Below are positions 1 through 9,935 of a stretch of 64,000 nucleotides of DNA, piece by piece. This stretch comes from Lachnospiraceae bacterium (GTDB taxonomy: Bacteria; Bacillota; Clostridia; Lachnospirales; Lachnospiraceae). The stretch spans positions 93,510-157,509 of the forward strand of contig SVEE01000005.1 of NCBI GenBank assembly GCA_015057525.1. The letters are read 5' to 3'. Below the pieces are notes generated by a model that was not told the DNA's origin, searched no databases, and was given only the letters and a program-made list of their open reading frames with translations. Numbering within the stretch: the first letter of the stretch is position 1; every line of letters starts with the position of its first letter. The position numbers and the translations under genes are program-made.

Positions 1-661
1 CATGCATAGCTTCATCATTGGATTTAATTGCCTCTTCTAACGCCTCCAACAATTCTGATGCATTATCAAATCGGTGTGCAATTTCTTCTGCAACCTGCAT
101 AATGGTAGCTGACACCTTCTCCTGCTGTGCTGCACTACCCATAATAACTTCAAGATTTTCTTGATTATATTTACGCAACAAATCAATAGCTTTTATAGAA
201 CCAACACAACACATAATAATGGTCATTGCCCCCGCAATAGTGAAATCTGCTTCAACAGTACCATTGGCCTTCATTCTCATAAAGTGAACTATAAAGCCTA
301 CAATAATCATAGTGTTTCCACCAATAATAATTCTCTTATTCAAATAAGCCATACATATAAACAGAATTATAAATCCAAAAATAAATATATAGGACTGTCT
401 ATTCATAAAAGTAAGAATCAAATACATAGCTCCACCCATAGCAGCTATGACTATCATTCCTATTTTTTCTCCCTTTTTTCGAACAAAGAATACTGTTGAA
501 ATTACCATAGCCACCATAATACTGATTATCTGTGCAATCAAATTGCTATGAAACTCATTAACAAATCCAGACAACATAAGAATTCCTATAACAAACACAC
601 AGGCAACCATAATCAGCGGATATGCCACCTTATTAGATCTTATGTACTGTTCACGCGTCAT
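1..661 (-). CDS. Methyl-accepting chemotaxis protein, N-terminal part (partial)
   Basis: This open frame runs off the left edge and is missing from the ORF track. The visible 220 residues start at an ATG whose complement is at 659-661, preceded by a GGGGGG-type ribosome binding site. About six hydrophobic segments fill residues 14-155. A helical, Glu/Gln-rich stretch follows, containing AAQQEKVSATIMQVAEEIA and then NASELLEALEEAIKSND, which resembles the start of a methyl-accepting signalling domain. Chemoreceptors with a multi-pass membrane sensor are common in motile Lachnospiraceae. The diagnostic signalling hairpin tip lies outside the window, so another membrane-anchored coiled-coil signalling protein remains possible. 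Confidence 0.6.
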   Translation of the reverse strand, partial: MTREQYIRSNKVAYPLIMVACVFVIGILMLSGFVNEFHSNLIAQIISIMVAMVISTVFFVRKKGEKIGMIVIAAMGGAMYLILTFMNRQSYIFIFGFIILFICMAYLNKRIIIGGNTMIIVGFIVHFMRMKANGTVEADFTIAGAMTIIMCCVGSIKAIDLLRKYNQENLEVIMGSAAQQEKVSATIMQVAEEIAHRFDNASELLEALEEAIKSNDEAMH

Positions 662-693
662 ATTACTAATCCCCCCGTAAAAAATATACTTAT

Positions 694-722
694 ATTATAA
701 TTTATTATAATAATTTTTTCAA
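694..722 (-). promoter_or_regulatory. Sigma-A promoter of the chemoreceptor gene
   Basis: On the minus strand, -35 TTGAAA and -10 TATAAT are separated by 17 bases. The -10 lies about 30 bases upstream of the chemoreceptor start codon. Confidence 0.75.
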
Positions 723-889
723 TATTTGTATTGTATTTTGAAAATTTTCTCTCACTTCGTCTCAATCCTCCGACACAGTACTTTTATACTTTCAAGAGTT
801 GTATAATATGCCAAAACCAACACCTTGCTGTGCATACATCAAAACACATCTAACCTTGTACGACAGTGCATCTAAATATATCAAAAATC

Positions 890-929
890 AAAAAAGACGG
901 TGGATACAACTATCGAAACCGTCTTTTTT
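890..929 (-). terminator. Intrinsic terminator after prfA
   Basis: A 12-bp stem (AAAAAAGACGGT with ACCGTCTTTTTT) and a 16-base loop, with a T run on either strand. It ends the yqhQ-prmC-prfA transcript. The rest of the roughly 330-base gap between prfA and the chemoreceptor gene holds only that gene's promoter; the short plus-strand ORF there spans this hairpin and is not credible. Confidence 0.85.
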
Positions 930-992
930 GACCGAAATAATTCAATTATCAAAAAACGTCTATCACGAGAAAATGGCGTAAATTCAAGGTTT

Positions 993-2069
993 TTAGCCCT
1001 GTTCCTGCATTCTGCTTAACTTAGCAGCCTGGTCAGCTGCGATACATGCATCAATTATTTCTTGTATATCTCCATCCATTATCTTATCAAGCTTATAAAG
1101 TGTAAGTCCGATTCTATGGTCTGTTACACGTCCCTGTGGGAAATTATATGTCCTTATCTTCTCTGAACGGTCTCCAGTTCCTACCTGACTCTTACGAAGC
1201 TCAGCCTCTGCATCATGTGCCTTCTGCTGCTCAATATCATAAAGCTTAGCACGAAGAAGTGCAAATGCTTTAGCCTTATTCTGAAGCTGTGACTTCTCAG
1301 TCTGGCTATATACAACAATACCTGTTGGATAGTGAGTAAGACGTACAGCTGAGTCAGTTGTGTTGACACACTGACCACCGTTACCTGACGCACGCATAAC
1401 GTCAATACGAATATCCTTGTCATCAATCTGAACATCAACTTCTTCTGCCTCTGGAAGAACTGCAACACTTATTGTTGAAGTATGAATACGTCCACCTGAT
1501 TCAGTCTCAGGGACACGCTGAACACGATGTACACCACTCTCATACTTAAGTACTGAATAAGCACCATTTCCTGTTACCATGAAAGAAACTGACTTCATAC
1601 CACCAATACCAATTTCTTCCACTTCCATAGTCTCTATCTTCCAACGTCTGCTTTCACAGTAATGTACATACATACGATAAATTTCAGCTGCAAACAGTGC
1701 TGACTCATCACCACCTGCACCTGCTCTAATTTCAACGATAACGTTCTTGTCATCATTAGGATCTTTAGGAAGAAGGAGTATCTTTAATGCATTTTCACAA
1801 GCCTCTACTTGAGCCTTAGCCTCATTTAACTCTTCTTTGGCAAGTTCGCGAAGTTCCTCATCACTTTCCTCATCAAGCATGGCGAGACTATCTTCAATAG
1901 TCTGCTTAGCTTCCTTGTATTCCTTATATTTTTCTACAATAGGAGCAAGCTCGCTCTGCTCCTTCATAAGACTTCTAAATCTCTCCTGATTAGTCACCAC
2001 AGATGGGTCTGAAAGCATGCTCTCAAGCTCTTCCAATCTTGCAACTAAATCCTCTAACTTATCAAACAT
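993..2069 (-). CDS. prfA: Peptide chain release factor 1
   Basis: Release factor 1 recognises UAA and UAG stop codons in the ribosomal A site and triggers hydrolysis of peptidyl-tRNA. At 358 residues it has the normal length. The catalytic GGQ is at residues 231-233 within [20 protein letters not shown], and the stop-codon-reading PxT motif is PET at 187-189, as in other Firmicutes RF1 proteins. The gene is last in yqhQ-prmC-prfA, 61 bases after prmC, which encodes the enzyme that methylates the GGQ glutamine, so modifier and target are co-expressed. A strong terminator follows. Confidence 0.97.
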   Translation of the reverse strand: MFDKLEDLVARLEELESMLSDPSVVTNQERFRSLMKEQSELAPIVEKYKEYKEAKQTIEDSLAMLDEESDEELRELAKEELNEAKAQVEACENALKILLLPKDPNDDKNVIVEIRAGAGGDESALFAAEIYRMYVHYCESRRWKIETMEVEEIGIGGMKSVSFMVTGNGAYSVLKYESGVHRVQRVPETESGGRIHTSTISVAVLPEAEEVDVQIDDKDIRIDVMRASGNGGQCVNTTDSAVRLTHYPTGIVVYSQTEKSQLQNKAKAFALLRAKLYDIEQQKAHDAEAELRKSQVGTGDRSEKIRTYNFPQGRVTDHRIGLTLYKLDKIMDGDIQEIIDACIAADQAAKLSRMQEQG

Positions 2070-2130
2070 ATTATCCTCCTATAAATCCCTCTAGGTTACA
2101 TCTAACTTATTAATTGCTTACACAAATAAA

Positions 2131-2979
2131 TTATCTTCTTGCAACAACAACCCTGTCAAGACCTGCATAATCCTTCTTAACACTCACCTGGTAAAAACCA
2201 GCTTCATGAAGAATCTTTCTTATATCCTCATATTGATCATATCCAATCTCAAAAACAAGGTATCCCTCACTATCAAGGTATTTCTTAGACTTGTCAATTA
2301 TTTCCTTATAGAAATACAATCCATCATCCATGCCATCAAGAGCAAGTCTAGGTTCATACTCTCTCACATCCTCCATTATCTCCTCAATATCAGAGGTAGG
2401 AATATATGGTGGATTAGACATTATTAAATCAAATTTGCTATCTATATTCTCAAACAAGTCAGACTCTATAATATCACATTTGGCACCAAGATTAAACATA
2501 TTTTCTTCAGACAGCATTATTGCCTTTTTAGAAATGTCAACCAGTGTTACCTTGTCTTTATCAAATCCATCTTCTTTTCGCTTTAAATAATAGCTTATAC
2601 CAATGCATCCTGTTCCACAACACATATCTAAAGCTCTGCAGTCTATAAAATCTCTTGTTAACTCCAAAGATGTCTCCACAAGAATTTCAGTCTCAGGTCT
2701 CGGTATTAAAACCTCTTCCTCTACCTTAAAGGTATATCCCATAAAATCTTGAGAACCTACAATATACTGACAGGGATAATGAGATGTTCTAAGTAAAACA
2801 ACATCCTTGTACACTTCCTCGTCATCAACTGAAATTTCATCGTACATGTGCATTAATAGTCCCGTATAATCATACCCAAGAACATGCATGGCAAGCAACT
2901 TTGCATCGCTTGTATATTCCTGAATCCCAGCCTCCTGCAAGGTATCACTTCCGTATTTTATTAAATCTCTTAACTGCAT
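2131..2979 (-). CDS. prmC: Release factor glutamine methyltransferase
   Basis: PrmC (HemK) uses S-adenosylmethionine to N5-methylate the glutamine of the GGQ motif in release factors. The 282-residue protein has an N-terminal helical domain (about 1-75), a Rossmann SAM-binding motif ALDMCCGTGCIGIS near 118-131 (the usual DxGTGSG is here CCGTGC), and the substrate-binding NPPY motif in MSNPPYIPTS. It starts 11 bases after the yqhQ stop and its AGGTG ribosome binding site overlaps that stop codon, so the two are translationally close. It precedes prfA. Confidence 0.95.
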   Translation of the reverse strand: MQLRDLIKYGSDTLQEAGIQEYTSDAKLLAMHVLGYDYTGLLMHMYDEISVDDEEVYKDVVLLRTSHYPCQYIVGSQDFMGYTFKVEEEVLIPRPETEILVETSLELTRDFIDCRALDMCCGTGCIGISYYLKRKEDGFDKDKVTLVDISKKAIMLSEENMFNLGAKCDIIESDLFENIDSKFDLIMSNPPYIPTSDIEEIMEDVREYEPRLALDGMDDGLYFYKEIIDKSKKYLDSEGYLVFEIGYDQYEDIRKILHEAGFYQVSVKKDYAGLDRVVVARR

Positions 2980-2990
2980 AAAATACGCAC

Positions 2991-3986
2991 CTACTTATCT
3001 TCTTTTTCTCTTTCCTGTCTCAGGTATTCCTGCCAGTCTAAAACTCCCTCAACTGCCTTTATCGCAACCTCAACCATATCAGGTGTAGGTTCAATGGTAG
3101 TGATTCTTTGAACCCATAATCCAGGTTTGCTCATAATATCTGCAAGCTTTGACTTACTTCTTCCTGCGAATCTTATAAATTCGTATGATATACCAGCAAT
3201 AACAGGAACAAGTAAAACTCTTAACAATAATCTCAACCACACAGTTTCCGTTCTTATGCACATGAAAACAAGTATGCTGACAAACATAACAATGAAAAGA
3301 AAGCTTGTTCCACATCTTTTATGAAATCTAGTGTGCTTCATTACATTTTCTACAGTTAAATCCTCTCCTGCCTCAAGACAATTGATTGTCTTATGTTCAG
3401 CACCATGATACATAAATGTTCTTTTTATATCTTCCATTCTTGAAATAAGATACACATACAAAATAAAAATTGTAAGTCTTATTATTCCTTCAATTAAACC
3501 AAGCAAAAAGTGATTTTTCACAAAATCATCAATTAATGTAACAAGAAAAGCTGGCAAAAGCATAAACAATCCAATGGCTAAAACAATAGAAAACATTACT
3601 GTACACGCCATTAGCAAATCGTCTGATGATTCTTTTTTTTCAGGAACTTCTATATCTGACTTGCCAGACTTTTTTTCTAGCTTTTCCCTTTTTTTTGCTT
3701 CTTTCTTTTCTCTTTTAATTCTCTCTTGCTCTGTTTCCTCTTCATCATAAAATTCCGCAGAATATGTGAGAGTCTTAACACCAATAACCATAGATTCAAT
3801 AAAATTAGTAACACCTCTCACTATAGGTATGTCTAATAGTCTATATTTTTTACATACTGAAGTATAGTTATTTATTTGTACTTCTATTTCTTTATCAGGC
3901 TTTCTTACGGCAATTGCGTATTTCTCATCACTTTTCATCATTACGCCTTCTATTACAGCCTGACCACCTATACTAACTCTACCCAA
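2991..3986 (-). CDS. yqhQ: DUF1385 (YqhQ family) membrane protein
   Basis: A 331-residue member of the DUF1385 family, found next to prmC-prfA or rpmE in many Firmicutes; its biochemical role is not established. The hallmark N terminus GRVSIGGQAVIEGVMM and the central GAEHKTINCLE motif are both present. Residues 100-125 form a highly charged Lys/Glu stretch, followed by about four membrane segments (roughly 128-150, 160-182, 228-245, 250-270). The start is TTG, chosen because an AGGGA ribosome binding site lies 8 bases upstream and the conserved GRVSIGGQ begins right after it. It has its own promoter and opens the yqhQ-prmC-prfA operon. Confidence 0.9.
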   Translation of the reverse strand: MGRVSIGGQAVIEGVMMKSDEKYAIAVRKPDKEIEVQINNYTSVCKKYRLLDIPIVRGVTNFIESMVIGVKTLTYSAEFYDEEETEQERIKREKKEAKKREKLEKKSGKSDIEVPEKKESSDDLLMACTVMFSIVLAIGLFMLLPAFLVTLIDDFVKNHFLLGLIEGIIRLTIFILYVYLISRMEDIKRTFMYHGAEHKTINCLEAGEDLTVENVMKHTRFHKRCGTSFLFIVMFVSILVFMCIRTETVWLRLLLRVLLVPVIAGISYEFIRFAGRSKSKLADIMSKPGLWVQRITTIEPTPDMVEVAIKAVEGVLDWQEYLRQEREKEDK

Positions 3987-4000
3987 AATCTATGTCCCTT

Positions 4001-4029
4001 TCTATAATAAGCATTTAAAATGCCATCAA
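4001..4029 (-). promoter_or_regulatory. Sigma-A promoter of yqhQ-prmC-prfA
   Basis: TTGATG and TATAGA separated by 17 bases on the minus strand. It lies between the rpmE terminator and the yqhQ ribosome binding site, giving a very short leader. Confidence 0.6.
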
Positions 4030-4049
4030 TATTCTTAATATCATTATGT

Positions 4050-4080
4050 AAAAAAAGCTTGCTACTAATCGTAACAAGCT
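4050..4080 (-). terminator. Intrinsic terminator after rpmE
   Basis: Minus-strand stem AGCTTGTTAC / GTAGCAAGCT with one G-T pair, a 5-base loop and a run of seven T. It separates rpmE from yqhQ. Confidence 0.8.
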
Positions 4081-4103
4081 ATTTTACATATATTCTCAGT
4101 TTA

Positions 4104-4310
4104 TTATGCCTGAGTTACACCGTACTTACGGTTGAACTTATCAATTCTACCACGTGCCTGAGCAGCCTTCTGCTGACCAGTGTAGAATGAATGGCACTTA
4201 GAACAAATTTCAACGTGGATACCGTCCTTAGTTGAACCAGTTACGAACTCATTACCGCAGTTACATACAACCTTTGCCTGATAATATTCTGGATGTATTC
4301 CTTCTCTCAT
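4104..4310 (-). CDS. rpmE: 50S ribosomal protein L31, zinc form
   Basis: L31 of the large ribosomal subunit, in the inter-subunit bridge region. The start is placed at [10 protein letters not shown], giving 68 residues, because GAGGTG lies 7 bases upstream and every L31 begins this way; the ORF track adds 17 unlikely residues. The zinc-binding cysteines are present as CNCG and [10 protein letters not shown], so this is the zinc-containing (C+) paralogue. The gene has its own extended -10 promoter and a terminator. The order rho-rpmE is typical of Firmicutes. Confidence 0.96.
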   Translation of the reverse strand: MREGIHPEYYQAKVVCNCGNEFVTGSTKDGIHVEICSKCHSFYTGQQKAAQARGRIDKFNRKYGVTQA

Positions 4311-4375
4311 TTTTTTCACCTCTTCAATATATTTCCATGGATTTTGCCATGAATTGTTCAATTACAACGATTGAC

Positions 4376-4404
4376 ATTTTATCACAGCATACAAGGAATT
4401 TCAA
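4376..4404 (-). promoter_or_regulatory. Extended -10 sigma-A promoter of rpmE
   Basis: TTGAAA, 17 bases, then TAAAAT preceded by TG one base upstream (extended -10). It sits between the rho stop and the rpmE start, so rpmE is not dependent on rho transcription. Confidence 0.7.
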
Positions 4405-4430
4405 GTACTTTTATTGAATTTATTGTGTTT

Positions 4431-5870
4431 TTATTTTCTTAATAAAGATTTCTTTACATATTCAATAAACTCTTCATTGTTTTTTGTTCTAACAAAAAGC
4501 TTCAATACTTCTTCTATAGTCTCCTCAGCCTTTGTACCTGACATAGCTTTATGTATGCCATTTACGCATTCTAGCTCATCTGGAGAAAGAAGTAAATCAT
4601 CTCTTCGTGTTCCTGATTTAGATATATCAATAGCAGGGAATATTCTCTTCTCAGAAAGCTTTCTGTCTAATACAAGTTCCATATTACCAGTTCCCTTGAA
4701 CTCCTCAAATACTACATCATCCATTCTGCTTCCTGTCTCTACTAACGCTGTAGCAAGAATTGTAAGGCTTCCACCCTCTCTCATGTTTCTTGCCGCACCA
4801 AAGAATTTCTTAGGCATATGAAGAGCTGCAGGATCAAGACCACCTGAAAGGGTTCTTCCACTAGGTGGAACTGTCAAGTTATAGGCTCTCGCAAGTCTTG
4901 TTATACTATCAAGAAGAATAACAACATCCTTCTTATGCTCAACAAGTCTCTTAGCTCTTTCTATAACCATTTCGGATACTCTCTTGTGATGCTCAGGAAG
5001 CTCATCAAATGTAGAATATATAACCTCTACATTTGGTCCTTCAATTGATTCTCTTATATCAGTTACTTCCTCAGGACGCTCATCTATAAGTAAAACTATC
5101 ATATGCATGTCCTTATTGTGAACACTTATGCTCTTTGCAATTGCCTTAAGTAAAGTTGTCTTACCTGCCTTAGGAGGAGAAACAATCATACCTCTTTGGC
5201 CTTTACCAATTGGTGAAAGTAAATCCACTATACGAATTGCCACAGGTGCACCAGGATTATCCAAATGTATTCTCTCATTAGGAAAGATTGGTGTTAAATC
5301 CTCAAAAGGTACTCTTTTTGCTGCCTCTGATGGCTTAATACCATTGACAAGACGTATATAAAGCAATGCACTAAACTTCTCTCCCTGAGTTTTTGTACGT
5401 ATTGGTCCACAGATTATATCACCCTTCTTAAGACCGAATCTTCTTATTTGCATAGGTGAAATATAGATATCTCTATCACCTGGAAGATAATTAGCACTTC
5501 TTATGAATCCATATCCCTCAGATAATACTTCAAGAATACCATTAGCCTCATTTCCACTGTCTAAATCCGCATTATATTCTTGTCCATCATATATCTTAAT
5601 GTTACCCTCTATCTTTTGAGCATCCTCTGCTTTCTCAGTCTCTCTTGGTTCATTTTCATTTTTACCAGTTTCTGTCTGTGGCTTTGTTGGAGCATCTGCT
5701 TTCATTTCCTTCTTTTCTTTTAATGCAGATTCACTATTCTTTGATGTCATTTTAGCCACATTTTCAAGTAACTGAGCTAATTCATTTTTCTTTAACGTAG
5801 AAATGTTTCTAATTCCTTTTTCCTTAGCATATTCTCTTAATTCTGCTAAAGACGCTTTTTTAAAATCCAT
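4431..5870 (-). CDS. rho: Transcription termination factor Rho
   Basis: Hexameric RNA-dependent ATPase/helicase that ends untranslated transcripts. In the 479 residues, a Rho N-terminal helical domain (about 1-38) is followed by a charged, probably disordered insertion (about 40-100), a cold-shock RNA-binding domain ([18 protein letters not shown], about 110-180), Walker [13 protein letters not shown], Walker [18 protein letters not shown], and the Q/R-loop region [20 protein letters not shown]. The insertion between the first two domains makes it longer than the roughly 420-residue E. coli protein, as is usual in Clostridia. AAGGAG precedes the ATG. It is transcribed toward rpmE. Confidence 0.97.
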   Translation of the reverse strand: MDFKKASLAELREYAKEKGIRNISTLKKNELAQLLENVAKMTSKNSESALKEKKEMKADAPTKPQTETGKNENEPRETEKAEDAQKIEGNIKIYDGQEYNADLDSGNEANGILEVLSEGYGFIRSANYLPGDRDIYISPMQIRRFGLKKGDIICGPIRTKTQGEKFSALLYIRLVNGIKPSEAAKRVPFEDLTPIFPNERIHLDNPGAPVAIRIVDLLSPIGKGQRGMIVSPPKAGKTTLLKAIAKSISVHNKDMHMIVLLIDERPEEVTDIRESIEGPNVEVIYSTFDELPEHHKRVSEMVIERAKRLVEHKKDVVILLDSITRLARAYNLTVPPSGRTLSGGLDPAALHMPKKFFGAARNMREGGSLTILATALVETGSRMDDVVFEEFKGTGNMELVLDRKLSEKRIFPAIDISKSGTRRDDLLLSPDELECVNGIHKAMSGTKAEETIEEVLKLFVRTKNNEEFIEYVKKSLLRK

Positions 5871-5998
5871 AATATCTCCTTTTTAATGTAAATGGGTATC
5901 CTATATGATTAAAGAAATCCATAGATTAGTCAACTATTTTAGAATGAATTAATATTAGCACATATAACAAAAAAGGTAAACCAAAAATTACAAATTCC

Positions 5999-6027
5999 TT
6001 GATTTTTAACATACATTAGCGTATATT
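5999..6027 (+). promoter_or_regulatory. Sigma-A promoter of the DUF4364 gene
   Basis: TTGATT and TATATT separated by 17 bases on the plus strand, about 30 bases upstream of the start codon, in the divergent gap shared with rho. Confidence 0.6.
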
Positions 6028-6057
6028 TTTACATATATCACAATCGGAGGAATTCTC

Positions 6058-6576
6058 ATGGAAGGTTTACTGCTATATAAGCTTATCATACTTTTTATGC
6101 TTGATAGAACAGATTATACTATGACAAACTCATTAATATCTGATTTTGTTGTGGGAAAAGGGTACACAAGTCTTTTTAACTTACACGAAGCATTGAGCGA
6201 ACTCATAACAAATGAATTTATTTCTACAGACACAGTAAGAGACACCATACACTATAAGATTACTAATTCTGGTGAGGAAGCTCTTTCATACTTTGAAAAT
6301 CGTCTTCCTTATACAATAAAACAGGATATACTAGAATATCTTAAGGCAGAACGTATCAATGTTAAGAACGAATCAGAAATATATGCAGATTATTTCTACA
6401 ATGATTCCAATTGGTACACTGTTCAATGTATCATAAAGGATCGTAAAGAAACCCTTATGGATTTGAAATTTGATGTACCAACAAAGTCACAGGCAGAAAC
6501 AATCTGCAATAACTGGAGAGGAAAAAGCTCTGGTATATATGAATATCTAGTTAATCAGCTATGGTTGACTGAATAA
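6058..6576 (+). CDS. DUF4364 family protein
   Basis: A 172-residue protein matching the DUF4364 family, which is widespread in Clostridia and of unknown function. The N-terminal 70 residues look like a winged helix (LYKLIILFMLDRTDYTMTNS, then ALSELITNEFISTD and a beta wing TIHYKITNSGEEAL), so a DNA-binding or regulatory role is plausible but not shown. The C-terminal half is mixed alpha/beta. CGGAGG lies 8 bases before the ATG. It is the only plus-strand gene in the first 40 kb, and its last 26 bases overlap the 3' end of ysxC on the other strand. Confidence 0.85.
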   Translation: MEGLLLYKLIILFMLDRTDYTMTNSLISDFVVGKGYTSLFNLHEALSELITNEFISTDTVRDTIHYKITNSGEEALSYFENRLPYTIKQDILEYLKAERINVKNESEIYADYFYNDSNWYTVQCIIKDRKETLMDLKFDVPTKSQAETICNNWRGKSSGIYEYLVNQLWLTE

Positions 6577-7138
6577 GATCCCATATCTCCTCTTTTCCCT
6601 GTTTAGATACAGCGGAAAAGGGGATTATTTTTGTTTCTTTGGTAACCCCAAGTTTTTCTCTGATTATCTTTATATTTTTATCTTTTTGACTTCTTTTTAT
6701 CTTATCTAGCTTTGTTGCAATTATAACTGGTGTATAACCATTAGCAACAATCCAGTCATACATTGTAACATCATTTTCACCTGGTGCATGACGAATATCA
6801 ATAAGCAAAAATACTGTTTTTAATTGATTGGAGGTATGAAGATATTTTTCAATCATCTTCCCCCACTTATTTCTGATTTCCTGAGAAACCTTGGCATATC
6901 CATACCCTGGAAGGTCCACAAAATATAAAGCATTATTAATATTATAAAAATTAATTGTCTGAGTTTTTCCAGGGGATGAAGATGTTCTCGCTAATGCTTT
7001 TCTGTTTAACAAACCATTGATAAGGGATGATTTACCTACATTTGATTTGCCCGCAAAAGCTATTTCTGGCAATTCATTCTCTGGTAATTTACTTGTAATT
7101 CCACATACAGTTTCTAATTCTGCGCTTTTAACTACCAT
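6551..7138 (-). CDS. ysxC: Ribosome biogenesis GTP-binding protein YsxC/EngB
   Basis: An essential-class GTPase needed for late assembly of the large ribosomal subunit. The G motifs are all visible: G1 AGKSNVGKSSLI, G2-region SSSPGKTQTINFY, G3 DLPGYGYAKV, G4 TKLD and G5-like FSAVSK. The family is about 195 residues; this start gives 195. The second in-frame ATG (MVVKSAELE) is preferred over the ORF-track start because AAAGGA is 8 bases upstream of it but only 2 bases from the first ATG. The 3' end overlaps the convergent DUF4364 gene. It follows clpX, as in many Firmicutes. Confidence 0.95.
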   Translation of the reverse strand: MVVKSAELETVCGITSKLPENELPEIAFAGKSNVGKSSLINGLLNRKALARTSSSPGKTQTINFYNINNALYFVDLPGYGYAKVSQEIRNKWGKMIEKYLHTSNQLKTVFLLIDIRHAPGENDVTMYDWIVANGYTPVIIATKLDKIKRSQKDKNIKIIREKLGVTKETKIIPFSAVSKQGKEEIWDLIQSTIAD

Positions 7139-7178
7139 ATCCATTTTCCTTTCGCATACTTAACTATACTCATAAATA

Positions 7179-7225
7179 ATGCCATATTAACACTAAGCTT
7201 TATAACACCGATGTTAATATGGCAT
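7179..7225. repeat. 14-bp inverted repeat between clpX and ysxC
   Basis: ATGCCATATTAACA and its perfect complement TGTTAATATGGCAT are separated by 19 bases. The T tracts are poor on both strands, so it is at best a weak terminator of clpX or an mRNA-stability hairpin in a clpX-ysxC transcript. Confidence 0.6.
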
Positions 7226-7241
7226 TTAAATCATAATATAT

Positions 7242-8534
7242 TTACGCTATGCTGTCCTCGTTATGTCTTACATGCTTCCTAAAGTTGTTCTTCTTTTGTA
7301 TTGGTGTGTCAGAATATGTGAGTATTGGCTCTGCACCCTCAGTCACAACAGCTTCTGTAATAACACAGCTTTCAATGTAATCATCTGAAGGAATTTCATA
7401 CATTAAATCCATAACAACATTTTCCATAATAGATCTAAGTCCTCTGGCACCTGTTTTTCTCTCGTTAGCTTCCTTAGCTATAGCTCTCAATGCACCCTCT
7501 TCAAACTCAAGATCTACACCATCAAGTTCAAATAATTTTTTATACTGCTTACAAATAGCACTCTTTGGTTCAGATAGAATCTTAACAAGTGCCTCTTCGT
7601 CAAGCAAATCAAGGGTTACTGCTACAGGTACACGTCCTATAAACTCAGGAATTAAACCATATTTAACAAAATCCTGAGGAAGAACCTGTCTCAACACTTC
7701 TCCAATATTATCGTTTGACTTTGTGATTACGTCTGCATTAAATCCTATAGATTTTTTACCGATTCTGTTCTCGATAATCTTCTCCATACCTTCAAATGCA
7801 CCACCACAAATAAATAATATATTAGTAGTATCGATTTGAATAAATTCCTGCTGTGGATGCTTTCTTCCACCCTGTGGTGGAACTGAAGCCACTGTTCCCT
7901 CAATTATCTTAAGTAATGCCTGCTGAACACCTTCGCCAGAAACATCTCTTGTTATAGAAACATTTTCTGACTTCTTTGTAATCTTATCTATTTCGTCGAT
8001 GTAAATAATACCACGCTGAGCTCTATCAACATCATAGTCAGCAGCTTGAATAAGTTTTAACAGTATATTTTCAACATCTTCACCAACATATCCAGCCTCT
8101 GTAAGTGTAGTAGCATCTGCAATTGCAAATGGAACATTAAGAAGTTTTGCAAGGGTCTGTGCAAGATACGTTTTACCTGAACCTGTTGGTCCAATCATTA
8201 TAATATTACTCTTCTGTAACTCAACATCAAAATCCTTCTCAGCGAGAATTCTCTTATAATGATTATATACAGCAACGGATAAAACCTTTTTTGCAGCCTC
8301 TTGTCCTACTACATAATCATCCAAGAACTCTTTTATTTCCTTTGGTTTAAGTAAATTGATGTCTGTATCAAGAAAATCATCATCAAACTCGTCCTGAATA
8401 ATCTCTGCACATATATCGATACACTCATCACATATATATACATTTGGACCAGCAATAAGCTTTCTTACCTGTTCTTGACTCTTGTTACAGAATGAACATC
8501 TAAGTTTTTTTCTATCGTCAATACGATTAGCCAT
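7242..8534 (-). CDS. clpX: ATP-dependent Clp protease ATP-binding subunit ClpX
   Basis: AAA+ unfoldase that delivers substrates to the ClpP peptidase. The 430-residue protein has the N-terminal C4 zinc finger (CSFC...CDEC, residues 13-40), Walker [12 protein letters not shown], the pore loop GYVG, Walker [12 protein letters not shown], the RKH loop ([10 protein letters not shown]), the ClpP-docking IGF loop (KKSIGFNAD) and sensor 2 [16 protein letters not shown] lies 7 bases before the ATG. tig is immediately upstream with a 45-base gap; clpP, usual at this position in Firmicutes, is absent, although the IGF loop shows that a ClpP partner must exist elsewhere. Confidence 0.97.
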   Translation of the reverse strand: MANRIDDRKKLRCSFCNKSQEQVRKLIAGPNVYICDECIDICAEIIQDEFDDDFLDTDINLLKPKEIKEFLDDYVVGQEAAKKVLSVAVYNHYKRILAEKDFDVELQKSNIIMIGPTGSGKTYLAQTLAKLLNVPFAIADATTLTEAGYVGEDVENILLKLIQAADYDVDRAQRGIIYIDEIDKITKKSENVSITRDVSGEGVQQALLKIIEGTVASVPPQGGRKHPQQEFIQIDTTNILFICGGAFEGMEKIIENRIGKKSIGFNADVITKSNDNIGEVLRQVLPQDFVKYGLIPEFIGRVPVAVTLDLLDEEALVKILSEPKSAICKQYKKLFELDGVDLEFEEGALRAIAKEANERKTGARGLRSIMENVVMDLMYEIPSDDYIESCVITEAVVTEGAEPILTYSDTPIQKKNNFRKHVRHNEDSIA

Positions 8535-8579
8535 GTAGCCACCTCTTTAAATATATTTACCGGCGGGACAAAACACTAA

Positions 8580-9866
8580 TTATACTTCCTTACAATTCTC
8601 AACAAGGAAATCAAGTGCCTTTCTAGCAGCGATGTCTCTCTTAAGAGAATCCATCTCTCTGTCGCCGATTAATTCCTTTAACTTATCTGGCTCCATCTGA
8701 TATGAAGAAGCCATATCCTGAATTTCTTCCTCAACCTCTGCATCAGTAGCAGTAATGCCCTCAGCTTCTACAACTGCATCAAGTACAAGACCTGTCTTAA
8801 TTCTAGCAATAGCATCTGGCTTAACTCTCTCAAGCATATCTTCCTTAGACGAATTAGTAATCTTCAAGTACTGATCCATATTAAGACCCTGATACATCAT
8901 ATTCTGAGCGAACTCATCAAAAATCTTCTCCTGGTTATACTTAATCATAGCCTCCGGAATTTCAACCTCTGCTGACTCTGCAATCTTCTCAACAATCTTA
9001 GACTGCTTCTGACGAGTTACGTCCTTTTCCTTCTTAACTTCAAGAACCTTCTTAACATCTTCTTTATATTCAGCAAAAGTATCGAATGATGAAACTTCCT
9101 CAGCAAACTCATCATCTAACTCTGGTAATTCAATTGCATTGATAGCAAGAAGCTCTACCTTAAATACTGCAGGCTTGCCAGCTAACTCTGCTGCGTGATA
9201 GTCCTCTGGGAAAGTAACATTAACATCAAACTTATCTCCAATGTTCTTTCCAACAATCTGATCTTCGAATGTATCGATGAATGAATGTGAACCAAGAGTA
9301 AGCTTATAGTTCTCACCCTTACCACCATCAAATGCCACATCATCAATATATCCGTCAAAGTTAATCATAACTTCATCATCAAGCTGAGCAGCTCTATCAT
9401 CTACAGAAATTGATCTTGAGTTTTCCTTCTGTGTCTTAAGGATTTCAGCCATAACCTCATCCTCAGTAACCTCAGCGTCAATCTTCTCGATTTCTACACC
9501 CTTATAATTACCAATCTTAATCTCTGGCTTAATTGCAACAACAGCAGTGAAAATAAATGGTTTACCCTTCTCAATCTGCTCTACATCTATCTCTGGATTA
9601 GAAGTGATTTCTTCCTCACAAGCCTCAATCTCCATAGGATAATACTTATTAATAAGATTGTTGGCAGCATCTTCATAAAATACTGCAGGACCATACATCT
9701 TCTCTATATATGCCTGTGGAACCTTTCCCTTTCTAAATCCTGGAACAGCAAACTTACTCTTCTGCTTGTTATATACAGCAGTAATTTCTTTTGTGAACTC
9801 CTCTGCTGGTACTTCAATTGTAAGTTTCGCCATATTACCTTCTAATTTTTCAACTGATAAACTCAT
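8580..9866 (-). CDS. tig: Trigger factor
   Basis: Ribosome-bound chaperone with peptidyl-prolyl isomerase activity that meets nascent chains at the exit tunnel. The 428 residues include the L23-binding signature VPGFRKGKVPQAYIEKMYG (about 41-60), an FKBP-type PPIase domain (about 155-245; DEVMINFDGYIDDVAFDGGK) and the long helical C-terminal arms. AAGGAGG lies 8 bases before the ATG, and a sigma-A promoter is about 70 bases upstream. It probably forms one transcript with clpX. Confidence 0.96.
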   Translation of the reverse strand: MSLSVEKLEGNMAKLTIEVPAEEFTKEITAVYNKQKSKFAVPGFRKGKVPQAYIEKMYGPAVFYEDAANNLINKYYPMEIEACEEEITSNPEIDVEQIEKGKPFIFTAVVAIKPEIKIGNYKGVEIEKIDAEVTEDEVMAEILKTQKENSRSISVDDRAAQLDDEVMINFDGYIDDVAFDGGKGENYKLTLGSHSFIDTFEDQIVGKNIGDKFDVNVTFPEDYHAAELAGKPAVFKVELLAINAIELPELDDEFAEEVSSFDTFAEYKEDVKKVLEVKKEKDVTRQKQSKIVEKIAESAEVEIPEAMIKYNQEKIFDEFAQNMMYQGLNMDQYLKITNSSKEDMLERVKPDAIARIKTGLVLDAVVEAEGITATDAEVEEEIQDMASSYQMEPDKLKELIGDREMDSLKRDIAARKALDFLVENCKEV

Positions 9867-9935
9867 TATGTTTTCCTCCTTGTATTTGTACCAATTGTAA
9901 TTAGTCTATTAATATCTATAAGCACTATTCGTTAG

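Noticed and set aside
161-499. 112-residue plus-strand ORF at the left edge
   Set aside because: It is antisense to the truncated chemoreceptor frame, which has a promoter, a ribosome binding site and membrane segments.
799-981. 60-residue ORF before prfA
   Set aside because: It crosses the prfA terminator hairpin and has no ribosome binding site.
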